A stretch of DNA of 64,000 bases from Dipteris shenzhenensis. Lineage: Eukaryota; Polypodiophyta; Polypodiopsida; Gleicheniales. The stretch lies in NCBI GenBank assembly GCA_047967505.1, contig CM106539.1, one strand, 5' to 3'. Below are positions 21,051-30,810 of this stretch, piece by piece. Made by a program: the position numbers and the translations under genes. The notes under the pieces were generated by a model, which worked only from the letters and a program-made list of their open reading frames with translations, was not told the DNA's origin and ran no database searches. Within the stretch, counting starts at the first letter, position 1; each line of letters begins with the position of its first letter.

Positions 21051-23011
21051 CGATAATCAATTATTGTAGATCAGTGGGCAATTCGAGAAAGAATTTACAC
21101 CAAGTACAGACCCTTGATGGCTCCAATCTTTGAAGGAGGTCCACGAATCCTCGAACATGTCAAACCCTTTCGGCCTTCCCAAATGCCTTGTGAATAGGAG
21201 ATTTGTTCAGTAGCGGCGTATTGGAAGATCCAGTTGCTAGATATAACCTATCAAATATGCAAATCATAGAAATCAATGCAACTTTTCTTTTTAACGCAGT
21301 TGAATCCGATGTCCTAGTCAGGAGGCAAATACATTTAAAGCTTTGAGAATCATCTCCGAAGGAAACGTTTTAAACTATAGCCAGGCTTAGAACCATTTTC
21401 CTTCCCAGTCTGACTAGACTACTGACAAATACTCCACCCTGTGGGGGCAACTCATTAGCATATTCTTGAGAATACATTGACAGGTTCTATTGCACGTGAA
21501 AGATGACTCCTGTTATGGAGAGTGGACTGCCGTAACATCAACTTGCATGCCTCTGCTAGAAACTGAGATGCACTATACCGAAAGCGATGCTGCAATAGAT
21601 AGTAGTTACTATTTTGGAAGAGCAACCAAGTGTAGACGATGCAACGATTGGATTCAAAGGGTTCTCCCCAATTTGAAAAATCCTGTCTGAAAAGTTTTGA
21701 GTTGACGGAAACAAATAGTATATTCATCCTCCAGGATCTAGCCATTGCCTGATGGTGTAGATGCAAGCCAATAAGAGCACATGCTGTTTTCTAAGCCTAA
21801 TGGTTTCAGCTGCAAGTTTTAAGTAAATTTTGATACTTGGATTTCAGGCATTTGTTCATGGCACCTCATTAAGTGTATGCGCCATTTCCATGTACAAGCT
21901 GTAACATTTTCCAGGCTCTGCGATTCCAGATCTTTGTCTTGCAGATGCTTTTGATGTAGGTGCTGTAACTAACCTATCCATTCCTTGATCATCACATAAT
22001 AAAGGAAAGCATATCCCTCTCTGAATTTGGATGCTACTGACTGTGGAGGAAAAGTATATGTTAACTCAACAGGAAGTAATCTAAAAGTTGATTGGGCATA
22101 CCTCTTTCAAGATACAGCAAAGTGATAGGTCCACGTGACAAAGTGATCCTAGTAGTGAGGCCCTCCCTCATGATTGCTTCTATTTTGTTGGCGAGAATAT
22201 ATAGTTCTCCTTCATGTTTTCTGGCAATGTTACTCTGATCCAAAATCATTGATTGTAGTTCTGATACCAGAACAGACAAGAAGCAGTGAAAGCTTAAATA
22301 TATAAGATCAAATGCATTGAGTGCAAGATCAAGCTCGCTAGCAGGTCAAATGCTGATGCCCAGCAGCCTGTGAAATTTAATAGTGATCTACATATAAGGC
22401 TTGCTACAAAATCTGAAAACAAGAACTAAACAGTTTGTTTAAGTCTGGAGGTAAAGGTAACAAATCATTTTGTCTAAAAATGACAACTAGGGCAACTCAG
22501 TCAAGACTCAATGCATAGAAGAACACATCCTCCGTGTTGTGATACTATTAATGGAATCGAAACACGATCTTCTAGAACAAGCCAACTGTTTTCTATTTCA
22601 AGTACGGAGCAATGATCTGCTTTATTGCACAACTGCAGCTTCATTTGGGTTGTTAAAATTTGCTACAGCCATGCTCAAGTCACGCTTGCATTGGGTGCCA
22701 AGTTATGCCTTCCAGCAAACTACATGCAAGCTGCCATTTGGTTCATGACAATCTTTAACACAGCTCTGTTTCTTGACAAAACAGATTCATTGGCTGTGGC
22801 GAAAGCATCTTGTTCAAGTTTGGAGAGATTGCAGCAATTTGTAAACCAAGCATTTGGCATCATTGTCTTCAGTCGTTCATAGGATTTTAAGCTCTCTTAA
22901 AACAATGGGCAAACAAGTAAAACGTCTTGAGTTCTTAAGGAACGGGCTTCAATTGAATGCTTCAAATAAACTGTATCTGTACTGAACCTTTTTCTGTGTG
23001 GTTATGTGGTT
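21051..23011. other. Possible host genic DNA, no confident gene
   Basis: There are no transposon motifs. Two minus-strand stretches look exon-like: 22061-22279 (SELQSMILDQSNIARKHEGE then ILANKIEAIMREG) and 22730-22880 (ERLKTMMPNAWF, SKLEQDAFATANESVL). I cannot join them into one product or name a family. The chromovirus at 23017 interrupts this sequence, which resumes at 27913. Confidence 0.3.
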
Positions 23012-23016
23012 CCACC
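23012..23016. repeat. Target-site duplication, left (CCACC)
   Basis: CCACC directly before the LTR terminus TGTAAG, repeated at 27908-27912. Confidence 0.9.
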
Positions 23017-23427
23017 TGTAAGAAATCCTAGATTTACTATATTTAGAAATGTGCTAAGGAACAGAAAGGAGACTGAGATTGCAGAGAACAAGGAATAACT
23101 GTATTGCTAGAATGTCTGTAGGATAGATGTCGTTGTCATCCATACAATTGGGCCTCTCTTATATAGAGAGTGAAGAGTCACACATGAAAAGGTGTGTACT
23201 CCAAAGGATATGTGCATGAAGAGGTGTCTACCCCTTGTGAAGGGTGTGTCCCTTGATGAGAGGGTACATTACAATATGAATGTCTCTTCAATAGGATGTC
23301 TCTTGTGAAGGGTTGTGCCTCATTAGGAAGTGTCCCGTCGAAAGGGCATACCCTTCCACAAGTGTCCATTCATCAAACCATCCATAAGTCTAGAAATAGA
23401 GAAAGGAATACGTCACAGATCATGACA
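23017..23427 (-). repeat. 3' LTR of chromovirus
   Basis: 411 bp. On the minus strand it begins TGTCATGATCTGTGACG at 23427, right after the polypurine tract GAGTGGGAGGGA, and ends at 23017. It contains TATATAGAG near 23160 and several GTGTGTCCC words. Confidence 0.94.
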
Positions 23428-23800
23428 TCCCTCCCACTCAAAAGAAGACCCTGGTGGAGATAATGAACTGATGTAGAAAATATCACGGTATATTCTGAAA
23501 ATACTGCTGTAAAATGTCAGGGTACTGCTGTAAGTCTTCATCAGACTGCCAAGTAGCGTCAAAGTCGTCCAGATCTCGCCAAAGAACAAGGAATTCCGTG
23601 ATAAGTCGATGTCGAGTCTCTCGATGTCAATGGTCCAGAATACGCTCAAGAATAAGGAAAACATAATCGTCTTCGATTTCTGGGACATAATCACCTGCAG
23701 GAGGAACTGCTTCGTCGCTTGGAATGTACGTCTTTAGCCAAGAAATATGAAATGTTGGATGGATTTTACCCCATGATGGTGGTAATTCCAATTTGTAACT
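23428..23800 (-). pseudogene. Chromodomain-like C-terminus of Gypsy integrase
   Basis: After the integrase frame ends at 23801, the minus strand continues out of frame with DYVPEIEDDYVFLILERILD, then HRLITEFLVLWRDLDDFDAT and SDEDLQQYPDILQQYF. The pattern ILDxR...YLVxWxG...xATWE is that of a chromodomain, which in chromoviruses steers integration towards heterochromatin marks. Frameshifts and stops interrupt it, and the conserved Trp-Gly is changed to WRD. Family assignment is by eye. Confidence 0.65.
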
Positions 23801-24619
23801 TTAAGGTGAATTTTTCTTGACGATCCGGAAAGGTCCATAGTATCTTGGTCGCAACTTAGGAAACACAGACTTAACCGTCTTATAGCGATGTGGGGCTACA
23901 AATAATAGCACCATGTCACCAGTGTCAAATTCCAGGTGACGTCTATGTTTGTTGGCAAACCATTGATACCGCTCTTGCGCTTTTCGCATATGATTCCTGA
24001 CTTGGAGTAGAATGTCTTGCATTTCTTGAACCAGTTGATCAGCTAGGGCCACTCGATGTTGAAGTACAAAATTCGTTGGTACAATCGGAGTGTGTCCATA
24101 AGCTGCTTGGAATGGAGTCATGCTGATGGCACTATGGAAAGAGTTATTATAAGCAAACTCAAGGAGTGGTAGATACTCTTCCCAGGCTGCTAGGCGTGAC
24201 TGAATATAATGTCGAAGCATTTCTTCCAGAACTTGGTTGACTCTTTCAGTCTGGCCATATGATTCTGGGTGGTAAGCTGAATTGAACAGTAGAGTTGTAC
24301 CCAAAGATTCGAACGGTGAAATCCAAAAGTGACTGGTAAACTTAGGATCTCTATCGGATATGATATTCTTGGGCAATCCATGGTGTCGGAAGATATGTTG
24401 TATGAAAAGTTTGGCTATATCCGGAGCCTGTGCACTGCTTTTGCAATCAACAAAGTGTGCCATTTTGGACAAACGATCAACAATTACCATAATCTGAGTG
24501 TTACCTCTGGAGGATCGTGGTAGTGTTATAATGAAATCCATGGAAATACTTTCCCACCTTTCAGTTGGAACTGGAAGAGGCTGAAGAAGTCCTGTTGGAA
24601 GTCGTCGGCTTGCTTTCAT
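23801..24619 (-). CDS. Gypsy integrase core, open but cut off by one stop upstream
   Basis: 272-residue open frame carrying the integrase catalytic core. The D,D,E residues are visible in SMDFIITLPRSSRGNT, IISDRDPKFTS and ESYGQTERVNQVLEEML, followed by YNNSFHSAISMTPFQAAYG and the C-terminal GDMVLLFVAPHRYKTV and KLRPRYYGPFRI. It is in the same frame as the RNase H frame upstream, separated by a single TAA (24617-24619 region, CLSCQ-stop-MKAS). The start Met is therefore artificial. In the parent element this is one polyprotein. Confidence 0.88.
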   Translation of the reverse strand: MKASRRLPTGLLQPLPVPTERWESISMDFIITLPRSSRGNTQIMVIVDRLSKMAHFVDCKSSAQAPDIAKLFIQHIFRHHGLPKNIISDRDPKFTSHFWISPFESLGTTLLFNSAYHPESYGQTERVNQVLEEMLRHYIQSRLAAWEEYLPLLEFAYNNSFHSAISMTPFQAAYGHTPIVPTNFVLQHRVALADQLVQEMQDILLQVRNHMRKAQERYQWFANKHRRHLEFDTGDMVLLFVAPHRYKTVKSVFPKLRPRYYGPFRIVKKNSP

Positions 24620-25400
24620 TTATTGACAAGATAAGCAAGATGTAACCATTTTGATGACGTCGCTTTTCATCTGAGGCCAGTAGTATGTTGCACTGAGTAA
24701 CCGATAAGTCTTGTTGATGTCTGGATGGGCAGCATAAGGAACTACATGATGCTCTTTTAACAAAAGACGTCGAACATCCTTATCATGTGGTACACAGACG
24801 CGATCTTGATAATACAGAAGGTCGTCCGTATAAGAATAGGATGAGAAAATCTTCTGTTCGGAAGTCGAAGGTTGATCTTTTGAAAGAACCTGTACTGCTG
24901 TGCCGAAGTCTTTATCATTGAAATACTTTCCTTTGAATGAATTCGGAACATCCACAGATAATGTAGAGATTACCATAGCTGATGCTAGAGGTAACCTGCT
25001 AAGAGCATCTGCAACTACATCGCGTAGTCCTGGAATGTACTCAATGGTCATGTGAAAGTTGACCAAAAACTCAACCCAGCGTGCTTGTCGAGCGTTCACG
25101 ACTGGCTGAGTAAAAATATACTTTAGAGAGTGATGGTCTGTTTTGACCACAGAGTCGGCTCCCATGAGATAATGTTTCCAAGAGCGATAAGCATGTACAA
25201 CGGCAAGAAACTCCTTATCATAAATCGGATATTGGGTTTGGATATCAGAATGTTTATGGCTGTCAAAAGCAATAACTCTGCCTTCTTGCATCAAGACTGC
25301 TCCTGTAGCGATGTCGGAAGCGTCGGTCATGACCTCAAACGGAAGGTTTGGGTCAGCAATAGCCATAACTGGTGTGGTAGTGAGTGCTTGCTTGAGTTGT
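24620..25400 (-). pseudogene. Gypsy RNase H and integrase zinc finger
   Basis: Begins FQQLKQALTTTPVMAIADP (upstream of the apparent Met) and continues with the RNase H TDASDIATGAVLMQ, YDKEFLAVVHAYRSWKHYL and TDHHSLKYIF. It then has the connection VADALSRLPL and the integrase HHCC finger HHVVPYAAH ... CLSCQ. This is the canonical Ty3/Gypsy order. The upstream reverse transcriptase with YVDD is absent: a stop after FQWLP and a direct junction to gag-like sequence mark the deletion point near 25405. Confidence 0.88.
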
Positions 25401-25417
25401 TGGAAACTATACTCTGT

Positions 25418-26128
25418 TTAAGGAAGCCACTGAAACTGTGCCTTCAGGGGTCTTTTTTGGACTTGATTCTTTGATCTCTGGAGAGGCTTCACGCGAGCGT
25501 TGCGACATATCGGAGATCCCTGTGGAGAAAGCGCGAACTTGCGCTCTAGTTTGTACCATTCCTGGAAGAGGATTCGGGCTGCTCCCTGAGGTTGCTCATG
25601 TTGGAGGGGGCAGGTGAGGCAGGATGGAACCACCCGTGGAAATCTGGTAAAGGATGTCCTGTCTGAGGTAACACTGGTGATGCCGAAAGTGGTGTTACTG
25701 CTCGTGAGAGGACAGGAGTAGGTAGCAGAGTCCACGGATCTGAGAAGGGATACGCGTGAAATTTGCAAGACACTATCAAAAAATTTGGGCTTTTTGAGGA
25801 CGAGGAGGGACCTGTACAGGAGGATATCTGGGAGCTGAAGGAGGTGGAGAGTACCCTGAAGATGCCGAAGGTGAGGGGTAAAATTCTCTCCAAAGATGGA
25901 CAGCAAACTCTTGAGGAATATCGGGTTCAGGATATCTTCGTGTCTCGTGGAACACAACCTGTACTGATAGAGGATGTGGTCCAAATCACTAGGAGGGCAC
26001 GTGACACAGAAGACCCAAGATGCAAAAGCTCCGAAATGGGCTGGCTGTGCAATTTGAACACGATATTGTGTGGTAGCTGATGCCTGAGGTGTCCTTGAAA
26101 TGCTGGGTGAATTACCAGGGGTTTCCAT
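25418..26128 (-). pseudogene. Chromovirus gag-like Pro/Ser-rich region
   Basis: 236-residue minus-strand frame starting METPGNSPSISRTPQASATT. Similar quality text appears in the overlapping frames (WREFYPSPSASSGYSPPP, FETRRYPEPDIPQEF), which suggests small frameshifts in a disordered Gag segment. No capsid domain or zinc knuckle could be placed. The position between leader and RNase H supports gag. The exact reading frame is uncertain. Confidence 0.45.
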
Positions 26129-26299
26129 GCTTTAAGGTGGATTCTTTCATTTGCTGTAATTTGTTAAAGGGAAGAGAATCCTTAAAAGCAGATTGGAAAG
26201 ACTCCACCTGGCAATAATTTAATCTGCCAAATTGTTGCGTAGAAGAAGGCTGCAAATCGCTGTCCGGCGATCCACGTTGCAATGGTTTGCGAGGAGCAA

Positions 26300-26840
26300 A
26301 TCGAGGCTGGTCTGGTCCGGGCTATTAACAGGATGTCTTCATCGCGCGAGGAGCTGCAACTGGTGCTGATTTGGCAGGACAAAGATGGCGAAACAAGGGA
26401 GGGGCTGCAGGCTGTCAATGGCGAAGCACATGGCAGTTCCCAGGGCTGGACTGCACAGGAAAAGGCAGGGCTTGGCTGGCAAGGACTGCGCAGGAGGGGG
26501 GGGGCTGTGTGCTGGAGCGGCCAATGATTTCGCAAGGGGGGGGGGCTGGCGAGGCCAATGAATGCGCAGGGGCTGGCGTGCTGGAGAGGCGAGGCTGAGC
26601 AAGGGGCTGGCATGCAGTACGGCGCAGGGCTGCGGGCAGTACGGCGCAGGGCTGCGCAGGCTGTACGGTGCAGGGCTGTGGGCAGTACGACGCAGGGCTG
26701 GCGAGCAGTACGACGCAGGGCTGGGCAAAGACGGGCGTGCAGGTAATTCCGTACGGTGCAGGGCTGGTGCTGCGCAGGGCTGGTGCTGCGCAGGGCTGCT
26801 GGGAATTCCGTACGGTGCAGGCCGTACCGAATAGAAAAGG
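26300..26840 (-). repeat. GC-rich degenerate minisatellite in chromovirus leader
   Basis: Irregular units of 18-27 bp around CAGTACGGCGCAGGGCTG (plus strand), densest at 26610-26815. Variants are GTACGACGCAGGGCTGG and CGTACGGTGCAGGGCTGG. The long minus- and plus-strand frames across it are low-complexity artefacts of a stop-poor repeat. Confidence 0.75.
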
Positions 26841-26989
26841 AGGGGCTGGCGACTTTTCGTTGAGGCTGCCTAAGGTGGTTAGTTGCCCCAAAAATTAAGT
26901 TAGGGGTTTAGTTAACCCTAGGTAGCTAGGGTAAACCTAAGGGTAAGGGAGGGATGGGTTTATTTTTTTTTTCCCCTTTTTACCCCTCT

Positions 26990-27240
26990 AGGTACCCTTT
27001 TGTAGGTACTTGGGGCCTAAAAGGTGTGCCTATTCGAAGGGGTGTGACCCTTGGAATAGGTGCACCTTTTCATGAAGGGGTGTGTCCCTGTTTTTAAAAG
27101 GGGTGTCCCTACATGAATAGGTATGTCCTTTTGTCCACGATGGGGTGTGTCCCTTGAGTGAGGAGTCGAGACTCGTCATCAAAAGGTGTGTCCCATGGTG
27201 GAAAAGGTGCGTCCCTTGGTTTTGGGACAGCCCAAGCACC
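26990..27240 (-). repeat. GGGTGTGTCCC motif cluster in chromovirus leader
   Basis: At least eight variants of AAGGGGTGTGTCCCTT or AAAGGTGTGTCCC lie between the GC-rich block and the PBS. The same word occurs several times in both LTRs (for example 23231-23252 and 27691-27713). The outer bases AAGGG...CCCTT form a short dyad. It may be a reiterated regulatory or packaging element. Confidence 0.6.
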
Positions 27241-27463
27241 TGAAAAGACATGATTTTTGTCGTGTCCATTCACATCAACTTGTGATGTGAGGGAGATGGA
27301 GAGGCCATAGATGACTTTAGGCAGGGTTGGCGCTAAAAATTTTTACGCTCATCCTCTCCATCTCTTCCATGCACAATGTGCACGGATATCCTTCTAGCGG
27401 AAAAGATGTATCAGATCGGCGCTAGAAGGTGGGGGGCATTTCCTACAAGCAGGAGCGAATTTT

Positions 27464-27475
27464 GCTCTGATACCA
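27464..27475 (-). promoter_or_regulatory. Primer-binding site of chromovirus (initiator Met tRNA)
   Basis: The minus strand reads TGGTATCAGAGC, one base from the 5' LTR end, matching the 3' end of initiator Met tRNA. Confidence 0.93.
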
Positions 27476-27476
27476 C

Positions 27477-27907
27477 TGTAAGAAATCCTAGATTTACTAT
27501 ATTTAGAAATGTGCTAAGGAACAGAAAGGAGACTGAGATTGCAGAGAACAAGGAATAACTGTATTGCTTGAATGTCTGTAGGATAGATGTCGTTGTCATC
27601 CGTACAATTGGGCCTCTCTTATATAGAGAGTGAAGAGTCACACATGAAAAGGTGTGTACTCCAAAGGATATGTTCATGAAGAGGTGTGTACCCCTTGTGA
27701 AGGGTGTGTCCCTTGATGAGAGGGTACATTACAATAGGAATGTCTCTTCAATAGGATGTCTCTTGTGAAGGGTTGTGCCTCATTAGGAAGTGTCCCGTCG
27801 AAAGGGCACGTGTCCCGTCGAAAGGTCATACCCTTCCACAAGTGTCCATTCATCAAACCATCCATAAGTCTAGAAATAGAGAAAGGAATACGTCACAGAT
27901 CGTGACA
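27477..27907 (-). repeat. 5' LTR of chromovirus
   Basis: 431 bp. It matches 23017-23427 except for about seven substitutions and a 20 bp tandem duplication (TGTCCCGTCGAAAGGGCACG, starts 27791 and 27811) that accounts exactly for the extra length. Confidence 0.95.
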
Positions 27908-27912
27908 CCACC
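27908..27912. repeat. Target-site duplication, right (CCACC)
   Basis: CCACC follows the 5' LTR outer end and matches 23012-23016. Confidence 0.9.
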
Positions 27913-28675
27913 AGCCTAGCAAAGATGCAAAACTGTTTATATCTGTAGTTAATTATTATTTCCAAACATTTTTTGATGTGTTAGTTTACCAGGCTATCTT
28001 ATGACTGAATCAGCATCCTAATTGCTGCGCACAGAATTTCATCGGTCTATTAACAAATAGAAGATCTTACAGAGTAAGATCAGAGTTACATCTTATGACC
28101 AAAACCAGCTCCTTAAGCACTGGAGCTAGATACAAACCAGTAGTCTCAACTAAGTAAACAAAAGTGGAGAACCACAACGGCAACTGGAGCCATGAGTAAA
28201 TCCAATATAAAAAGGCTTCTATAAGAAGCTATAACAAAATTTCCACAGGTGCTGCCTGCGTCGGGGTAGGGGGGATGTAGCAGGGTTCCTAAGAAAAACT
28301 GGCAAGAAGCTGGGTAGACTCACTGTGCAGTACACTTCTAAGGGCCCTGTCACACGGGGCAGTTGGTTTGCAAACCTACGACGTTGCTTACCTCCTGACA
28401 AGTCTATTTCATTCTCTAGACAGGGAAGTGCCAAATGTGCCGGTGATTACAGGTGACCCCACGTCAAACTTCCGGTTCTGGGCGGCACCCCTCCTGGCGA
28501 TGACAGTGAACTAGGAATTAAGGGGGTTTTCATGCCTGTCCGTGGACAAGTGAGGCCCCCAAAATGCATGTCCGCTGTCTTCTCCAAGAAAACCACCCGT
28601 CCCTCCACGTCCCTATTCACAAGGGGTGGATGCATTTTCATTAAGTATTAAATGTGGCCCATGTCTAACACCAAA
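27913..28675. other. Flank of chromovirus insertion, no recognised gene
   Basis: AT-rich to about 28200, then a more GC-rich stretch with short frames at 28219-28434 and 28447-28641 that resemble no family I know. The GC-rich part may belong to a repeat adjoining the SINE-like unit. Confidence 0.4.
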
Positions 28676-28960
28676 AGTGGCTTGTCTTGATGGTAAGACT
28701 GTCATGCCTGAAGCTAGGGGTCCCAGGTTCAAGTCCTGGCTCGCTTGCTATTGGATGAAATTGCGCAGACACTCTCTTGGGCGGCGCTCTGAGGCTGTCC
28801 GGAAAATTTTCCCCGTCTGGATGTGACTCGGATTCCACGTAATCATTTTGCTCCAACCGGGCAGACAGGTGTGGAGCCTCACAAGAAGAGGCACGCATAA
28901 TCATTGGTGGTCAGTCCGTCTGCCAATTTGCGGGCAGACGGGTATGAAATGGCCCTAACT
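28676..28960 (+). mobile_element. tRNA-derived SINE-like unit
   Basis: A split RNA polymerase III promoter is visible: box A-like TGGCTTGTCTTGATGG at 28678-28693 and box B GGTTCAAGTCC at 28726-28736, about 33 bp apart as in tRNA genes. The flanks cannot pair into a tRNA acceptor stem, so it is not a tRNA gene. About 220 bp of unrelated body follows, ending near a weak A-rich tract (28992-29003). Target-site duplications were not identified, so the 3' border is uncertain. Confidence 0.55.
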
Positions 28961-29170
28961 TATTCCACTGGAAGATGCCAGTATTATGCCCAAAAAAAGA
29001 AGAGCCACCGGCTGGCATCTGCACTACAGAACTAGCAGCTAGAATCAGCTACTTCATACGTCATTTCAAACTAGTTTGATGAAGCTTGGGCCTCATTTTA
29101 CAGGACCCTAACTGCCTCAGGAAGCACAGGAAGCTGAAAGCAAAGATGAAAGTCCAGATAAACATTATCT

Positions 29171-30231
29171 TTAATGCATCTGAGGAACAATCTCCTTCAT
29201 GGCTAGATGTTGGAGCCTTGTTGTTGGCATGACGATTGGCCAACTGGCGTTAGGAACCTCACTGAGATCCCTGTCCCAGCCAGTGTATACCCTGTAGTGC
29301 AGGAAATCGTATCTGATCATTAAATTGACAGCAGATGCACTCAGACTGTCAACAAGGGAAAAGTAGGGGACCACGCCATCAGCTGCAAGAAGACTGATGA
29401 CCTGCTTCCAGTGATTAGCTGTCCATTCAGGTGGTCGCAAACGGCAGGAGATGAGAAACTCAGGAAATGACTGAGGAAAAAAACCTGAGCGGACAATTTC
29501 CTGGGCCGTCAACAGGAGTGCTTTCTTAAGGTTCTGCCATGATGTGTCTACGGAACCAGGCTCAGCACGTGTGGCTACATCCGCAAAGTTGTGAAGTGGG
29601 ATCATCATGCCCCCCAGGTGCGCAAAAACATCATCCCAAATAGCCCAAACCTCCTGCTTCAGTCTCTGGTCATCGGGGATGAGACCCATCAGAAAATCTT
29701 TAGCCTCGGGCTCTGTCAAGTGGCCAATAGTAGCAGTGTCCACCACATGGCCTGCAAAGGCAGGTGAACCACGCAACCATTCCCTAAAGCAATTTTCTGA
29801 GGAAGCAAGAACTACATTAGCAACACATTGCTGCTTGGAGATCCTGACCAGGTAGCGCAGTAGGGTTTCCACGTACTGTTCCTCTTTCCAACTTGCGAGA
29901 GCATTCGCTTCATCAATGATGAAGGTAGGAAAGGCCCGTTGGAAGCCCTTGCCTAGTTTGCCCAACAAAGTCATGTTGCTTTCACACGCTTCCATCACCC
30001 TGGTCATCGGGTCATCATCGGGCTCGCTCTGCTGCTTGCGGCCAAAGAACACTGTACCAACGGGAGTCGTTAGCTGCAAGGAACTGGAGTCGACCTTGAG
30101 ATTCACAAGGTCCTTGAAGATAAGAGCGTCCACTGAAATTTTGAATTCAAGGGATGTGAAGAAGCTGCGGGCCAAGTTTCAGGCAAAAGCCTCAGGACTC
30201 GTGTTGCTCCTTGAACGCATATCCTCCTTTG
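29171..30231 (-). pseudogene. AAA+/STAND-type ATPase, exon 2 with a premature stop
   Basis: Minus-strand frame ending at TAA 29171-29173. It contains the Walker B motif AFPTFIIDEANALASW, a sensor-like NVVLASSENCF, then HLTEPEAKDFLMGLIPDD and a helical C-terminal region, the layout of archaeal-type AAA+/STAND ATPases that use ATP hydrolysis to switch conformation. The nearest acceptor that keeps the frame with exon 1 is the AG at 30232-30233. That gives KEDMRSRSNTSPEAFA, then an in-frame TGA (30179-30181), then NLARSFFTSLEFKIS. The bracketing text reads smoothly, so a nonsense mutation is likely. A different splice pattern could avoid it. Confidence 0.6.
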
Positions 30232-30278
30232 CTTGGATACGATGATGCAGAAAATAAGAAGAAGCAGAAGAAGCATAC

Positions 30279-30470
30279 CTGAGCTCTGCTGCTTGACAAA
30301 CTCCTGAAGCAAGGCCGACTTGCCTGAGTCTTTGGAGCCGGTGACGAGGAGTATCTTACCAGGACCTGCAAGCTCGCCATCGCCATCGCCATCGCCATCG
30401 CCTTGCTTCGGGAAGGCCCGATCTACGGGCACCTTAAAAAGCATTCGAAAACAAGGGTGCATGTATGCAC
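30279..30470 (-). pseudogene. AAA+/STAND-type ATPase, exon 1 (P-loop)
   Basis: Encodes LFKVPVDRAFPKQ, a short (GD)n run (four copies of a GATGGC-type unit), then ILLVTGSKDSGKSALLQEF. This is a clear Walker A P-loop (GxxxxGKS) that binds ATP. It ends KQQSS at the splice donor CAG/GTATGC (30278). An upstream acceptor may exist at TTTTTAAG/GTGCCC near 30437, so the protein probably starts in a further exon that I cannot place. The 3' partner is the Walker B exon at 29171-30231. Only about 47 bp separates the best-matching splice sites, short for a plant intron. Confidence 0.6.
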
Positions 30471-30481
30471 CAAAGCAGTTG

Positions 30482-30810
30482 GAAGCACTTTAGACACTGT
30501 CCATTGTTTAGTAAAAAATAATTAAAAAGAAACGTTATGAGGACTCTCAAGTTCCATTAGAATTTGAGAAGGTTTCATAGTTATTTGCATGCTCTCACAC
30601 TCACTACAACGAGTAGCTTGACCCGTCTACGACGAGTTGGAGACCCGCTCTGCTAGGTCTCAAGGTGGGATCTTTAATTTCAAAAGAGAAATTTTGAAGT
30701 TTGATGACCCCTTCCAACATTGGAACCGCTTGGCTTGGCTCACTGAGTGAGGATTACTCCTTAGGGTATTGTTGTAATTTTGTCCACCAGCTTTCCTAAA
30801 ACCCTCTCTC
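30482..30810. other. No recognised feature
   Basis: Between the ATPase exon and the satellite. No coding frame or repeat seen. Confidence 0.4.

Larger units (their letters stand above)
23017..27907 (-). mobile_element. Minus-strand Ty3/Gypsy chromovirus, internally deleted, 4.9 kb
   Basis: Borders are certain: LTRs of 411 and 431 bp, PBS, PPT and TSD CCACC. The LTRs differ by about seven substitutions by eye, plus one 20 bp tandem duplication found only in the 5' LTR, so insertion is fairly recent. RNase H, integrase and a chromodomain-like end are present. Protease and reverse transcriptase are missing: a gag-like frame near 25420 runs straight into the RNase H start. The element is non-autonomous. 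It is inserted in single-copy-looking DNA near the ATPase gene. Confidence 0.95.

Noticed and set aside
26339-26898. Long frames on both strands (up to 158 codons)
   Set aside because: They run through a GC-rich minisatellite lacking stop codons. The residues are Cys/Pro/Ala repeats with no domain.
28676-28750. Possible tRNA gene
   Set aside because: Box A and B are present, but the ends do not pair into an acceptor stem and no anticodon arm folds. SINE head preferred.
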